A stretch of DNA of 64,000 nucleotides from Roseateles terrae (GTDB lineage Bacteria > Pseudomonadota > Gammaproteobacteria > Burkholderiales > Burkholderiaceae_C). The notes under the pieces are model-generated. The model was not told where the DNA came from. It was given only the letters and a program-made list of their open reading frames with translations, and made no database searches. Location: NCBI RefSeq assembly GCF_014192155.1, contig NZ_JACHXO010000003.1, positions 248,001 through 312,000 of the forward strand, written 5' to 3'. Positions 18,816-27,421 of this stretch are shown here, piece after piece. How positions within the stretch are numbered: position 1 is the first letter of the stretch; the number at the start of each line of letters is the position of its first letter. A program made the translations under genes and the position numbers.

Positions 18816-20270
18816 ATGGACACCAGCACAGCCTCATTTGCCGCGCCCGGCACGCCCGCCGTGCTGTCCCGCAACGCCAGCGAACCGTTGGCGCAACAGC
18901 TGGCGCAGCGCTTTGCGGCCCGTATCCATCAGCGTCTGCTGCTGCCGGGGGCCCGGCTGCCCTCGGTGCGGGACTGTGCGCGCCATCATGGGGTGAGTCC
19001 CTATACCGTCGTGGCGGCCTACGACCAGCTGCTGGCCCAGGGCCTGCTCGAAGCCCGCAAGAAGCGTGGGTTTTTCGTTCGCGAAACCCGGCCGCAGCCC
19101 GCGCGGCTGCCAAGCACCGGCGTGGCACCGCCCGCAGCACCGCTGCCGCAGCCGGTGGATGCCAGTGCGCTGATCCGCGGCATGTTCCAGGCGGACGCGC
19201 GCCGCTCGCCCGGGCTGGGCACCTTGCCGGCGGAATGGCTGGACCTGCCCCTGCTACAGGGCACCCTGCGGCGGCTGGCCAGCCAGGCGGACGATGCGCT
19301 GCTGTCGGGATATGGCGATCCGCTCGGCGACCTGCGCCTGCGGGAGGCGCTGTCGTTGCGACTGCTGGACCTGTCGGTGCAGGCCGCGCCGGCGCAAATC
19401 ATGAGCACCGTCGGCGCGACCCACGGGCTGGATCTGATCACCCGCGCCTTCCTCAAGCCGGGGGATGCGGTGCTGGTGGACGATCCCGGCTGGGCCATCG
19501 AATATGCACGGCTGTCGCAGGCGGGCATGCGGCTGCTGCCGGTGCCGCGGGGCGAGCTGGGCCCGGACCTGGATGTCATGCGGCGGCTGGTGGCGGAGCA
19601 TCGGCCCCGGATGTACGTGACGGTCTCGGTGCTGCACAACCCGACGGGCGCGACACTGAGCCTGGCCCATGCGCACCAGATCCTGCGGATCGCACATGAG
19701 GCGGACCTGCTGATCGTCGAGGACGACACCTACGCCTTCTTCGCGCCCAACCATGCGCCCCGTCTGGCGGCGCTGGATCAGCTGCAGCGCACCCTCTACG
19801 TGTCCGGCTTCTCCAAGATGCTGTCGCCGTCCTGGCGGGTGGGCTTTGTGGCGGCCAGCCCCGACCGCATCACCCAGCTGACGGAGCTCAAGCTGTTGGC
19901 GTCCCTCACCACCAGTCCGCTGATGGACCGGGCGGTGGCGCTATGCCTGGAGCAAGGCCTGCTGCGGCGTCATGCCGAGCGGGTCTCCGCCCGGCTGGAG
20001 ACGGCTCGGCAACGCTGTGCGCGACTGGTCGAAGAATCGGGACTGAGGTTCAGCGCGCCGCCGGCGGGCCTGTTCGGCTGGGTGGACGTGGGCGTGGATA
20101 CCGAGCGGCTGGCGCAGCCGATGATGGACCAGGGCTGGCTGATCGCACCGGGCATCCTGTTCAGCCCGACGCGTCAGCCCGGCACACGGATGCGCATCAA
20201 CTTTGCCACGTCGCAGGATGCGAAGTTTTGGCGGGCGCTCGGGGAGACGGTGGAGCGGCTTCGGCGCTGA
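18816..20270 (+). CDS. MocR-family transcriptional regulator (GntR HTH plus aminotransferase domain)
   Basis: This 484-residue regulator has an N-terminal GntR winged helix (about 23-85: LLLPGARLPSVRDCARHHGV, then YDQLLAQGLLEARKKRGFFV) fused to a class I aminotransferase domain. The PLP lysine equivalent is Lys334 in GFSKMLSPSWRVGF, so it can probably bind PLP as effector. TVSVLHNPTG and VEDDTYAFF complete the fold. It faces the aminotransferase gene and overlaps its own candidate operator. No Shine-Dalgarno sequence is visible before the ATG. Confidence 0.9.
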   Translation: MDTSTASFAAPGTPAVLSRNASEPLAQQLAQRFAARIHQRLLLPGARLPSVRDCARHHGVSPYTVVAAYDQLLAQGLLEARKKRGFFVRETRPQPARLPSTGVAPPAAPLPQPVDASALIRGMFQADARRSPGLGTLPAEWLDLPLLQGTLRRLASQADDALLSGYGDPLGDLRLREALSLRLLDLSVQAAPAQIMSTVGATHGLDLITRAFLKPGDAVLVDDPGWAIEYARLSQAGMRLLPVPRGELGPDLDVMRRLVAEHRPRMYVTVSVLHNPTGATLSLAHAHQILRIAHEADLLIVEDDTYAFFAPNHAPRLAALDQLQRTLYVSGFSKMLSPSWRVGFVAASPDRITQLTELKLLASLTTSPLMDRAVALCLEQGLLRRHAERVSARLETARQRCARLVEESGLRFSAPPAGLFGWVDVGVDTERLAQPMMDQGWLIAPGILFSPTRQPGTRMRINFATSQDAKFWRALGETVERLRR

Positions 20271-20397
20271 CGGCGCAACGCGGAACCCGGGATCACCTGC
20301 GCTGCGGCATCCCGAGGCGCCGCGCGCCTCAACGGCCGCCGCTCCCGCCAGTCCGTGTGGTGACCAGGACCATTCCGACTGGGCCTAAGATCAGCGC

Positions 20398-21183
20398 ATG
20401 AACGCAGATTCCCCTTCTCGCAGCGAAGCCCTGGGCCGGGCACTGGCCGATGCCTGGACGCAAGGCCAGGTCCTCAACGAGCGCGATTGGTCGCTTCCCG
20501 ACGAGGCCGCCGCCTACGCTGCCCAGGACGTGCTGGCGCGCTCGCTGCAATGGACGGCGCCGGGGCGTCCCCAATACTGGAAGTGCGGCGGCGGCTCACG
20601 CAGCGCACCGCTGGGGCAATCGCCGCTGGCGCCGCTCGGAGTGCGCGAGGTGCGGGGCCTGCGCAATGGCGGTGACTTCGGCGACCTGCGCCTCTTTGGC
20701 GCCGAAGCGGAAATCGCCCTGCGCCTGGGCCGCGACGTGACGCCAGCCATGGCGGCCGGTCTGGCCCCCGGCGACACCGGTGACCTGATCGACGCGATGT
20801 GTGTCGCGGTGGAATGGATCAGCTCACGCTGGGCGGGCGGCATGAAGGCCGACCCGCTGCTGCGTCTGGCGGATGCGCAGTCTCACGGCGCGCTGGCGCT
20901 GGGCGCCTGGCAGCGCTGGGATCCCTCGCACGACTGGCGGCAGCAGCCCTGTGAACTGCAGATCGGGGATGCCGCGCCGCTGGCCGGCCTCGGTGGCCAC
21001 GGTCTGGACGATCCGGGCTGGACGGTGGCGCACTGGCTGAAGGTCGCCACCCGAAACGGTCAGACCCTGTCCGCAGGCAGCGTCGTGACGACCGGTGCCT
21101 GGCGCGTGGCCCTGGACCTGCCGGCCGGCACCACGGTGACCGCGCGGTATGAGGGATTGGGCAGCCTGACGGTCCGGAACTGA
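20398..21183 (+). CDS. 2-keto-4-pentenoate hydratase/fumarylacetoacetate hydrolase-family protein
   Basis: This 261-residue protein of the FAH superfamily (MhpD-like) hydrates or hydrolyses keto-acid intermediates using a divalent metal. Visible parts are AEAEIALRLGRDVTPAM (metal-ligand Glu in the EIAL segment, about 100-116), an acidic patch around CVAVEWISSRW and the C-terminal GSVVTTGAWRVALDLPAGTTV split over about 230-250. No aromatic-degradation cluster adjoins it, so the substrate is open. It is preceded by a 127-base gap without recognisable features. Confidence 0.75.
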   Translation: MNADSPSRSEALGRALADAWTQGQVLNERDWSLPDEAAAYAAQDVLARSLQWTAPGRPQYWKCGGGSRSAPLGQSPLAPLGVREVRGLRNGGDFGDLRLFGAEAEIALRLGRDVTPAMAAGLAPGDTGDLIDAMCVAVEWISSRWAGGMKADPLLRLADAQSHGALALGAWQRWDPSHDWRQQPCELQIGDAAPLAGLGGHGLDDPGWTVAHWLKVATRNGQTLSAGSVVTTGAWRVALDLPAGTTVTARYEGLGSLTVRN

Positions 21184-21215
21184 GCCGAGACGGCGGACCG
21201 CCGGCCCGCCTTCCA

Positions 21216-23093
21216 TCACTTCGCTTCGAGCACTTCCCAGCGCTCCATCAGCCCCAGCAGCTCGTCATCGATCTCTGCCACCCGCTGGGTGACTTCGTTG
21301 ATGCGGGCCGCCCCCTGTGCATACAGATCGGTGCCGTTGAGCAGCGCATGCAGATGCGCCTGCTCCGTCTCCAGCGCCGCGATCTTGCCGGGCAGCTCTT
21401 CCAGCTCGCGCTGTTCCTTGTAGCTGAGCTTGCGCTTGGTGGCCACCACCGGCGCGGGAGTCGGTGCTGCGGCGGGCGCAGGGGCCGCCACCGCGGCCGG
21501 CGCCTGACGCGCCCGGATCTCCGCCGCACGGCGGGACTGGGTCAGCCAGTCTTCCACGCCACCTTCGTACTCACGCCAGAAGCCGTCGCCTTCATTGACG
21601 ATGGTGGAGGTCACCACGTTGTCGAGGAAGCGCCGGTCGTGGCTGACCAGGAAGACGGTGCCGTCATAGTCGGCCAGCAGCTCTTCCAGCAGCTCCAGGG
21701 TTTCGATGTCCAGGTCGTTGGTCGGTTCGTCCAGCACCAGCACATTGGCCGGGCGGGCGAAGAGGCGCGCCAGCAGCAGGCGGTTGCGCTCGCCGCCGGA
21801 GAGGCTGGACACCGGGGAATCCGCCCGCGCCGGCGAGAACAGGAAATCGCTGAGATAGCTCTTCACATGCTTGCGCTGCGTGCCGATCTCGATCCATTCG
21901 CTGCCCGGGCTGATGGTGTCGGCCAGCGTCGCCTGCAGGTTCAACGCATCGCGCATCTGGTCGAAGTAGGCGACCGTCAGGCGGCTGCCCAGGCGCACCG
22001 TGCCGCTGTCCGGCGGCAGTTCGCCCAGGATCATCTTCAGCAGCGTCGTCTTGCCGGCACCGTTGGCACCGACCAGCCCGATCTTGTCGCCGCGCAGGAT
22101 GGTGGCGGAGAACTCGCGGACGATGTCCCGGTCGCCATAACGCTTGCTGACCTTCTCCAGCTCCGCCACGATCTTGCCGCTGGACTCGCCGGTGGCCACA
22201 TCCAGCCGCACCTTGCCCTGCACGTCCCGCCGCGCATGCCGGTCCTGGCGCATCTGCTGCAGCCGCTGCACACGGGCCACGCTGCGGGTGCGCCGCGCTT
22301 CCACGCCCTTGCGGATCCAGACTTCCTCCTGCGCCAGCAGCTTGTCGAAGCGGGCATTGGCCAGCGCCTCGTTTTCCAGCTCATAGGCCTTGGCGGCCTG
22401 GAACGCGGCAAAGTTGCCGGGATACCCGCGCAGTTGCCCACGGTCCAGTTCCACGATGCGGTTGGCCACGTTGTCCAGGAAGGCACGGTCGTGGGTGATC
22501 AGCAGCAGCGAGCCCTTGAAGCTGGTGAGCAGCTCTTCCAGCCAGCGGATCGCATCCAGGTCCAGGTGGTTGGTGGGTTCGTCCAGCAGCAGCACGTCCG
22601 GCTGGGCCACCAGCGCGCGCGCCAGCGCCACACGCTTCTTCAGACCGCCGGAGAGTTCACCCACCCGCCGATTGGCATCCAGGCCCAGACGGTGCAGCGT
22701 TTCGTCCACCCGCTGTTCCCAGTTCCAGGCGCCGATCTGCTCGATGCGCTCCTGCACCCAGCCGAGGTCGTCATTCTCGTCATGGGCCTCATAACGGGCC
22801 CGCAGGCTCTTGGCTTCCGCCACGCCTTCGCTCACCACATCGAAGATGCTGGCATCGGGGCGCAGCTCGGGTTCCTGCGGCACATAGACACTGGTCAGGC
22901 CCTGCTGCAGCTGCAGCAGGCCGTCGTCCAGCTTCTCGAGGCCGGCCAGGACCTTGAGCATCGAGGACTTGCCGGTGCCGTTGCGGCCGATCAGGCCGAC
23001 GCGTTCGCCGGTTTCCAGCGAAAAGTTCGCCCCGTCCAGCAGAGGGACGTGGCCAAAGGCCAGATGGGCATTGGTGAGGGAGAGGACAGCCAT
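21216..23093 (-). CDS. uup: ABC-F family ATPase Uup
   Basis: This 625-residue soluble protein has two ABC ATPase domains and no membrane domain. P-loops are GRNGTGKSS (36-44) and GANGAGKTT (342-350), with signatures LSGGLKKRVALARAL and LSGGERNRLLLARL and Walker B LLLDEPTNHLDLD and LVLDEPTNDLDIE. The linker between the domains is charged, and the C-terminal coiled-coil with a Pro/Ala-rich hinge (about 530-625) is typical of Uup, which binds branched DNA and ribosomes and affects tandem-repeat deletion. It converges on the FAH-family gene. Confidence 0.93.
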   Translation of the reverse strand: MAVLSLTNAHLAFGHVPLLDGANFSLETGERVGLIGRNGTGKSSMLKVLAGLEKLDDGLLQLQQGLTSVYVPQEPELRPDASIFDVVSEGVAEAKSLRARYEAHDENDDLGWVQERIEQIGAWNWEQRVDETLHRLGLDANRRVGELSGGLKKRVALARALVAQPDVLLLDEPTNHLDLDAIRWLEELLTSFKGSLLLITHDRAFLDNVANRIVELDRGQLRGYPGNFAAFQAAKAYELENEALANARFDKLLAQEEVWIRKGVEARRTRSVARVQRLQQMRQDRHARRDVQGKVRLDVATGESSGKIVAELEKVSKRYGDRDIVREFSATILRGDKIGLVGANGAGKTTLLKMILGELPPDSGTVRLGSRLTVAYFDQMRDALNLQATLADTISPGSEWIEIGTQRKHVKSYLSDFLFSPARADSPVSSLSGGERNRLLLARLFARPANVLVLDEPTNDLDIETLELLEELLADYDGTVFLVSHDRRFLDNVVTSTIVNEGDGFWREYEGGVEDWLTQSRRAAEIRARQAPAAVAAPAPAAAPTPAPVVATKRKLSYKEQRELEELPGKIAALETEQAHLHALLNGTDLYAQGAARINEVTQRVAEIDDELLGLMERWEVLEAK

Positions 23094-23143
23094 GGGGCGA
23101 TTGTCCCCGATCGCGCCGGCCGGCCCGGTGCCGGGCCGGAAAT

Positions 23144-24181
23144 TCAGTCGTCCGATGAGAACCCGGACGCCTGCACGATCGGCCCCCAGCTCGCCCGCTC
23201 CGCAGCCAGGCGACGGGCATAGTCCGCCGGCGCCATCACCAGCGGCTCGAAGCCGAGTTTGGCCAGCCCCTCCACCACCTGCTTTTCCCGCAGCGCCACC
23301 CGGGCGAGGTCAAACACCTTGTCCACCACCACGGCGGGTGTGCGGGCCGGCAGGAACAGGCCGTAGGTCTCCACCCCCTGGATGCCGGGGAAGCCTTGCT
23401 CGGCGAAGGTCGGCACCTCCGGCACGAAGCGCGAGCGCTGCTGATCGGTGACGCCGAGGATGCGGATACGGCCGCTGGCCAGATGCGGCAGGAAATCGCC
23501 CAGGATGAAGCAGCCGGAAGCGATCTGGCCGCCCATCAGGTCCTGCAGGCCGGGAGCCGCCCCGCGGTAGGGCACATGGGTGAGCTTGATGCCGGCCGCG
23601 CGCTGGAACTGGTCCCCCAGGAAATGCGGCATGGCCCCGGCTGCTGGCGAGGCATAAGCGGCCTGCTCCGGGCGGGACTTGGCCCAGGCGACGAAGTCCG
23701 CCAGCGTCCGCACCGAGGTGGGCACCATCGGGCCGACGCCAAAACCGCAGGTGGCATTGGCCACCGGGGAGACAGGGATCACGTCGGAGTCCGCCTTGTA
23801 AGCGAGCTTGCGGTAGACATGCGGATAGATGGTGAACATCGAGGATGGACTCATCAGGAGCGTGCCGCCATCGGCCGGCGCATCCTTCAGCGCCGTGATG
23901 GCCAGGCGCCCGCCAGCCCCGACGCGCTGATCCACCAGCACCGTCTCCGCCAGCCGGCCACGCCAGGCCTCCGCGACGCGGCGGGCACAGACGTCCACCG
24001 AGCCGCCCGCAGGAAATCCCACCAGGATGCGTGGCATGGCGGCCTGGGCCCGTGCCAGGCGCGGCGCGCCCAGACCCGCCAGGGTGGCGCCGAGTGCGGT
24101 CAGCCAGAGACCGGCCTCGCGCCGGGTGGGGTGGGCACGGGACGGTAGCGTCCGGCGGGACCGGTGAGAGGGTTGTTTCAT
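23144..24181 (-). CDS. Bug-family (TctC) periplasmic solute-binding protein
   Basis: This 345-residue exported binding protein has a basic N-terminus with TRREAGLWLTALGATLAGLG, a possible twin-arginine or Sec signal, ending near ARAQA (about 46). The domain shows LVGFPAGGSVDVCARRVA, VVDQRVGAGG-like VLVDQRVGAGGRLAI and VPYRGAAPGLQDLMGGQI. Bug proteins bind carboxylates and serve tripartite tricarboxylate transporters; betaproteobacteria carry many orphan copies, and no tctAB is next to this one. AGGAG lies eight bases before the ATG. It is downstream of the marR gene on the same strand. Confidence 0.9.
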   Translation of the reverse strand: MKQPSHRSRRTLPSRAHPTRREAGLWLTALGATLAGLGAPRLARAQAAMPRILVGFPAGGSVDVCARRVAEAWRGRLAETVLVDQRVGAGGRLAITALKDAPADGGTLLMSPSSMFTIYPHVYRKLAYKADSDVIPVSPVANATCGFGVGPMVPTSVRTLADFVAWAKSRPEQAAYASPAAGAMPHFLGDQFQRAAGIKLTHVPYRGAAPGLQDLMGGQIASGCFILGDFLPHLASGRIRILGVTDQQRSRFVPEVPTFAEQGFPGIQGVETYGLFLPARTPAVVVDKVFDLARVALREKQVVEGLAKLGFEPLVMAPADYARRLAAERASWGPIVQASGFSSDD

Positions 24182-24279
24182 CGCCTTGTCTCCTGTCGTG
24201 CGCCTGTGACCGGCGCTGTGTTGGAATTCATAGAGCTACAACGTGGCCGCAGTCGGCCGCCATCGCACCCCGCCGCATT

Positions 24280-24957
24280 TCATCGGCAGTGGCCCGACGC
24301 TATCTCGGCCAGCGTCTCCAGCGCCGCGCGCAGGGCCGGCGCCTGGTCCCCCAGCGCGTCGATCAGCGCCTGATCATGCGCCTGCACCTGCTGCTCCAGG
24401 GTGGTGAGCCTGCGCCGCCCTTGCGCCGTGAGATACAGCCCCCAACGCCGACCATCGGCCTCATCGTCTCGGCGCTCCACCCAGCCGCGATCGGTGAGCC
24501 AGTCGGTCAGACGCAAGGCGCCACTGCGGTGCAGGCCCATCGCTTCGGCCAGCACGCCCTGGCGCATGCCGGGATTGCGTCCCACCAGCACCAGCGCTGC
24601 GAACCGCTGGGGGCTGATCTGCGCCTTGGCGGTGGCGCGGTGGAAGTCCAGGTAGAGCGCGTTCTGAGCGCGGCGCAAGGCATAACCGAGGAGGTTGTCC
24701 AGCAGCCCATAGTCGAGGCCAGGCACGCGCACCAAAGGGGCTTCAGGCGCCGAGCCCGCATCGCTCGAGGGACGTTTGGCAGTGCTCGCCGCCGATCCGG
24801 CGGAGGCACGCGCGGCTCCCTCGTGATCCTCGTCCAGCGCTTGCGCAGCCCGCTTCATGGGGAGGTCGGTTCCGGGCTGCACATCGCCGGCTTTGCGTCG
24901 GCTGGCGTTGAATGGGCTGTCGTCGAGGGCGTCGGCGTCGGCATTGGCGGCATCCAT
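24280..24957 (-). CDS. MarR-family transcriptional regulator
   Basis: This is a 225-residue protein whose first 80 residues are low-complexity (Asp/Ala/Ser), followed by a MarR winged helix: LLGYALRRAQNALY, ISPQRFAALVLVG, then recognition region AEAMGLHRSGALRLTDWL and wing RRDDEADGRRWGLYLT. ATG 24957 (or GTG 24960) is close to its ribosome-binding site, so an internal ATG at 24858 could be the real start and would remove much of the odd N-terminus. It faces an FAD monooxygenase across a palindrome and probably represses it. Confidence 0.87.
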   Translation of the reverse strand: MDAANADADALDDSPFNASRRKAGDVQPGTDLPMKRAAQALDEDHEGAARASAGSAASTAKRPSSDAGSAPEAPLVRVPGLDYGLLDNLLGYALRRAQNALYLDFHRATAKAQISPQRFAALVLVGRNPGMRQGVLAEAMGLHRSGALRLTDWLTDRGWVERRDDEADGRRWGLYLTAQGRRRLTTLEQQVQAHDQALIDALGDQAPALRAALETLAEIASGHCR

Positions 24958-24968
24958 CACCTCAGCTT

Positions 24969-24995
24969 AGATACTGTTGCGCACTGCAACTATCT
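24969..24995. promoter_or_regulatory. Candidate MarR operator between marR and the FAD monooxygenase gene
   Basis: GTTGC (24976-24980) pairs with GCAAC (24986-24990) around GCACT, flanked by AGATA (24969-24973) and TATCT (24991-24995), which also pair. The TTGC-N5-GCAA core is typical of MarR-type sites, and it lies in a 75-base divergent gap. Confidence 0.55.
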
Positions 24996-25032
24996 CGCTT
25001 ACCCTGACCCGCAAAGAACCACGGAGACGCGC

Positions 25033-26526
25033 ATGGACATCCTGATAGCCGGCGGCGGCATCGGTGGCCTGACGGCAGCGCTGGCGCTGCATCAAGACGG
25101 CCACCGCGTGCAGGTCTGTGAGGCCGCGAGCCAGCTCAAGCCGCTGGGTGTGGGCATCAATCTCCTGCCCCATGCGGTGGCCGTGCTGGACCGCCTGGGG
25201 CTGATGCCGCAGCTGGAGGCGATGGCGGTGCCCACCTCGGCGCTGGTCTTTGCCAATCGCCATGGCCAGCCGCTGTACCGCGACACCCGCGGAGTCGCTG
25301 GCGGCTACAGCCATCCGCAATTCAGCATCCACCGCGGCGAATTCCAGATGCTGCTGTGGCGCACCGCGCAGGAGCGGCTGGGCGCTGAAGCGCTCTGCGG
25401 CGGTGAACGGGTGGTGGGCGTCCGACAGCAGACGGCTGGCGAAGGGCCTGCTGAGAACCGTGGCCCCGCCATCGCCGAGATCGAACACAGCGACGGCCGA
25501 CGCAGTGAACGCCGCGCCGCCCTGGTGATCGGCGCGGACGGCATCCATTCCGCGCTGCGCCGCCAGTTCCATCCCGACGAGGGACCGCCCCGCTGGAACG
25601 GCATGATGATGTGGCGCGGCACCACCCTCGCCCGGCCCTTCCTGGACGGACGCACGATGGTGCAGGCCGGCCACCGTCGGGCCAAGTTCGTGGTGTATCC
25701 GATCGCTCCGCCCCGTCCCGACGGCCTGCAGTTGATCAACTGGATCTGCGACCGCCGCCTGCGCGAGGACGGCCTGGGCGGCGGGCTGAGCGCGCCCGGC
25801 CGTGAAGACTGGAGCAAGCCGGGCCAGATCAGCGACCTGCTGCCCACCTTCGGCGCGTGGCACTTTGACTGGCTCGATGTGCCCGGGGTGATCGAGGGCG
25901 CGCAGCAGCTGCTGGAATGGCCGATGGTGGACCGCGACCCGCTGCCGCGCTGGCGCCAGGGCCGCGTCACGCTGCTGGGAGATGCGGCGCATCCGATGTA
26001 TCCGATTGGCTCGAACGGTGCGACGCAGGCCATCATGGATGCCCAGGCGCTGGCCCGGGCGCTTCGCGATCACGGACTGGCGGGTACGGGGGCGGCGTTC
26101 GCTGATGCCGCAGACGTCCCTGCACGTGGACCGGCCGATGCGCACGCAGTGACGCAGGCTGATGCGCAGGCCGACGCAGCGTCAGAGGCCGAGCGGCTTG
26201 AGGTCGCGTTGGCCGCCTACGAGGACGAACGGCGGCCCCTCTGCGCCCGCATCGTCGAGATGAATCGCCAGGAGGGGCTGGACTACATTCTCGACATGGT
26301 CGAAGAGCGGGCGCCCGATGGATTCGAGCGACTGGAGGATGTCATCGACCCGGCAGAGATCGACGCTTTTGTGCGCGGCTACAAGGCGGCGGCCGGGCAC
26401 CGGCTGCAGCAGGGCCAGGGCTCGGACGCCACAGAGGGCGCCCCTCAGAACGCCCGTCAGAGTACTCCCCTCACCGCCCCTGCAAGCCCATCTGCCGGGC
26501 GTGATGCGTCAGATGGTCATCAATGA
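25033..26526 (+). CDS. FAD-dependent aromatic monooxygenase (UbiH/salicylate hydroxylase-like)
   Basis: This 497-residue flavin monooxygenase shows the FAD dinucleotide fold MDILIAGGGIGGLTAALAL at the very N-terminus, the DG motif LVIGADGIHSALRR (about 165-178), and GD motif VTLLGDAAHPMYPIGSNG (about 313-330). It is most like flavin-dependent aromatic hydroxylases. ATG 25033 has GGAG seven bases upstream; the much longer open frame before it is spurious. Unusual are a long Ala/Asp insertion (about 355-390) and a low-complexity tail. Its last 56 bases overlap the convergent fghA gene. Probably regulated by the adjacent MarR. Confidence 0.87.
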   Translation: MDILIAGGGIGGLTAALALHQDGHRVQVCEAASQLKPLGVGINLLPHAVAVLDRLGLMPQLEAMAVPTSALVFANRHGQPLYRDTRGVAGGYSHPQFSIHRGEFQMLLWRTAQERLGAEALCGGERVVGVRQQTAGEGPAENRGPAIAEIEHSDGRRSERRAALVIGADGIHSALRRQFHPDEGPPRWNGMMMWRGTTLARPFLDGRTMVQAGHRRAKFVVYPIAPPRPDGLQLINWICDRRLREDGLGGGLSAPGREDWSKPGQISDLLPTFGAWHFDWLDVPGVIEGAQQLLEWPMVDRDPLPRWRQGRVTLLGDAAHPMYPIGSNGATQAIMDAQALARALRDHGLAGTGAAFADAADVPARGPADAHAVTQADAQADAASEAERLEVALAAYEDERRPLCARIVEMNRQEGLDYILDMVEERAPDGFERLEDVIDPAEIDAFVRGYKAAAGHRLQQGQGSDATEGAPQNARQSTPLTAPASPSAGRDASDGHQ

Positions 26527-27331
26527 CCGTGGCGATGAAGTAGTAGCCGTGGTCGTAGCCATCATGGCGGCGCAGGAACAGGTCCTGGCCCACGGTGGCG
26601 CAGGCTGATTCCAGCGCCTCGGGGTAGAGCTGCTCCACCAGGAACTTGTCCGCCAGACCCTGGTCCACCAGCACGCCGCCGGGGAACGGGGCCCTGGACT
26701 GGCTCGCCATCAGTGCACTGGCGTCATGGGCCGGCCAGGCGTCCCGGTCCTCGCCCAGATAACCGGTGAACGCCTTCACACCCCACGGGCAGCGGCTCGG
26801 GGCGGCGATCGGCGCGATGGCCGACAGCGACACAAACGCTTCCGGATGCCGCAGCGCCAGCGTCAAGGCGCCATGGCCGCCCATGGAATGGCCACTGATG
26901 CCGGTGCGTGCCGCATCCAGGCCCAGTTCCGCCTGCACCTGCGGGATCAGCTCCTTCATCAGGTAGCTCTCCATGCGGAAGTGCCGGGCCCACGGCGCCT
27001 GCGTCGCATCCAGGTAGAAGCCCGCGCCCACGCCGAAGTCCCACGATTCCGTGGCGCCCGGCAGCGCACTCACGGCCTCGCCGCGCGGGCTGGTGTCCGG
27101 CATCAGCAGCGCCAGGCCCAGCTCCGCCGCGCGGCGCTGGGCACCGGCCTTCATCGTGAAGGTCTCTTCGGTGCAGGTCAGTCCCGCCAGGAAGACCAGC
27201 AGACCCTTGGCACCCCCTGGGGGCACGAACAGGGCAAAGCGCATCGGCAGGCCGATCTGCTGCGACGCATGACGATAGAAACGCTGCACGCCGCCGAAGC
27301 TGCCGTGCTCGCTCATCAGTTCAAAGTTCAT
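26471..27331 (-). CDS. fghA: S-formylglutathione hydrolase
   Basis: This 286-residue serine esterase hydrolyses S-formylglutathione to formate and glutathione in formaldehyde detoxification. Nucleophile Ser149 is in GHSMGG; the triad is completed by Asp in DQGLADKF and His in DGYDHGYYF. The N-terminus (SFGGVQRFYRHAS) and GLTCTEETF are characteristic. GGAG lies eight bases before the ATG. The usual partner, a glutathione-dependent formaldehyde dehydrogenase, is not in this window. It is downstream of gshB and shares 56 bases with the convergent monooxygenase gene. Confidence 0.95.
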   Translation of the reverse strand: MNFELMSEHGSFGGVQRFYRHASQQIGLPMRFALFVPPGGAKGLLVFLAGLTCTEETFTMKAGAQRRAAELGLALLMPDTSPRGEAVSALPGATESWDFGVGAGFYLDATQAPWARHFRMESYLMKELIPQVQAELGLDAARTGISGHSMGGHGALTLALRHPEAFVSLSAIAPIAAPSRCPWGVKAFTGYLGEDRDAWPAHDASALMASQSRAPFPGGVLVDQGLADKFLVEQLYPEALESACATVGQDLFLRRHDGYDHGYYFIATVIDDHLTHHARQMGLQGR

Positions 27332-27365
27332 ATCAAGGTCTCCAGCACCAGGCGTCAGCCGCCGG

Positions 27366-27421
27366 GCTTCAGGCTTCAGGCTTCAGGCTTCAGGCTTCAG
27401 GCTTCAGGCTTCAGGCTTCAG
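27366..27421. repeat. Eight perfect tandem copies of GCTTCAG
   Basis: The 7-bp unit GCTTCAG repeats eight times without a mismatch. On the minus strand (CTGAAGC) the first unit supplies the TGA stop of gshB (27418-27420), so repeats start at the stop codon and run toward fghA. This is a candidate variable-number tandem repeat. Confidence 0.95.

Noticed and set aside
24031-25032. Upstream extension of the FAD monooxygenase frame
   Set aside because: The FAD-binding motif starts at ATG 25033 with a proper ribosome-binding site; the extension crosses the marR gene and its operator region.
27366-27421. 7-bp repeat as CRISPR array
   Set aside because: The units are contiguous with no spacers and there are no cas genes in the window.
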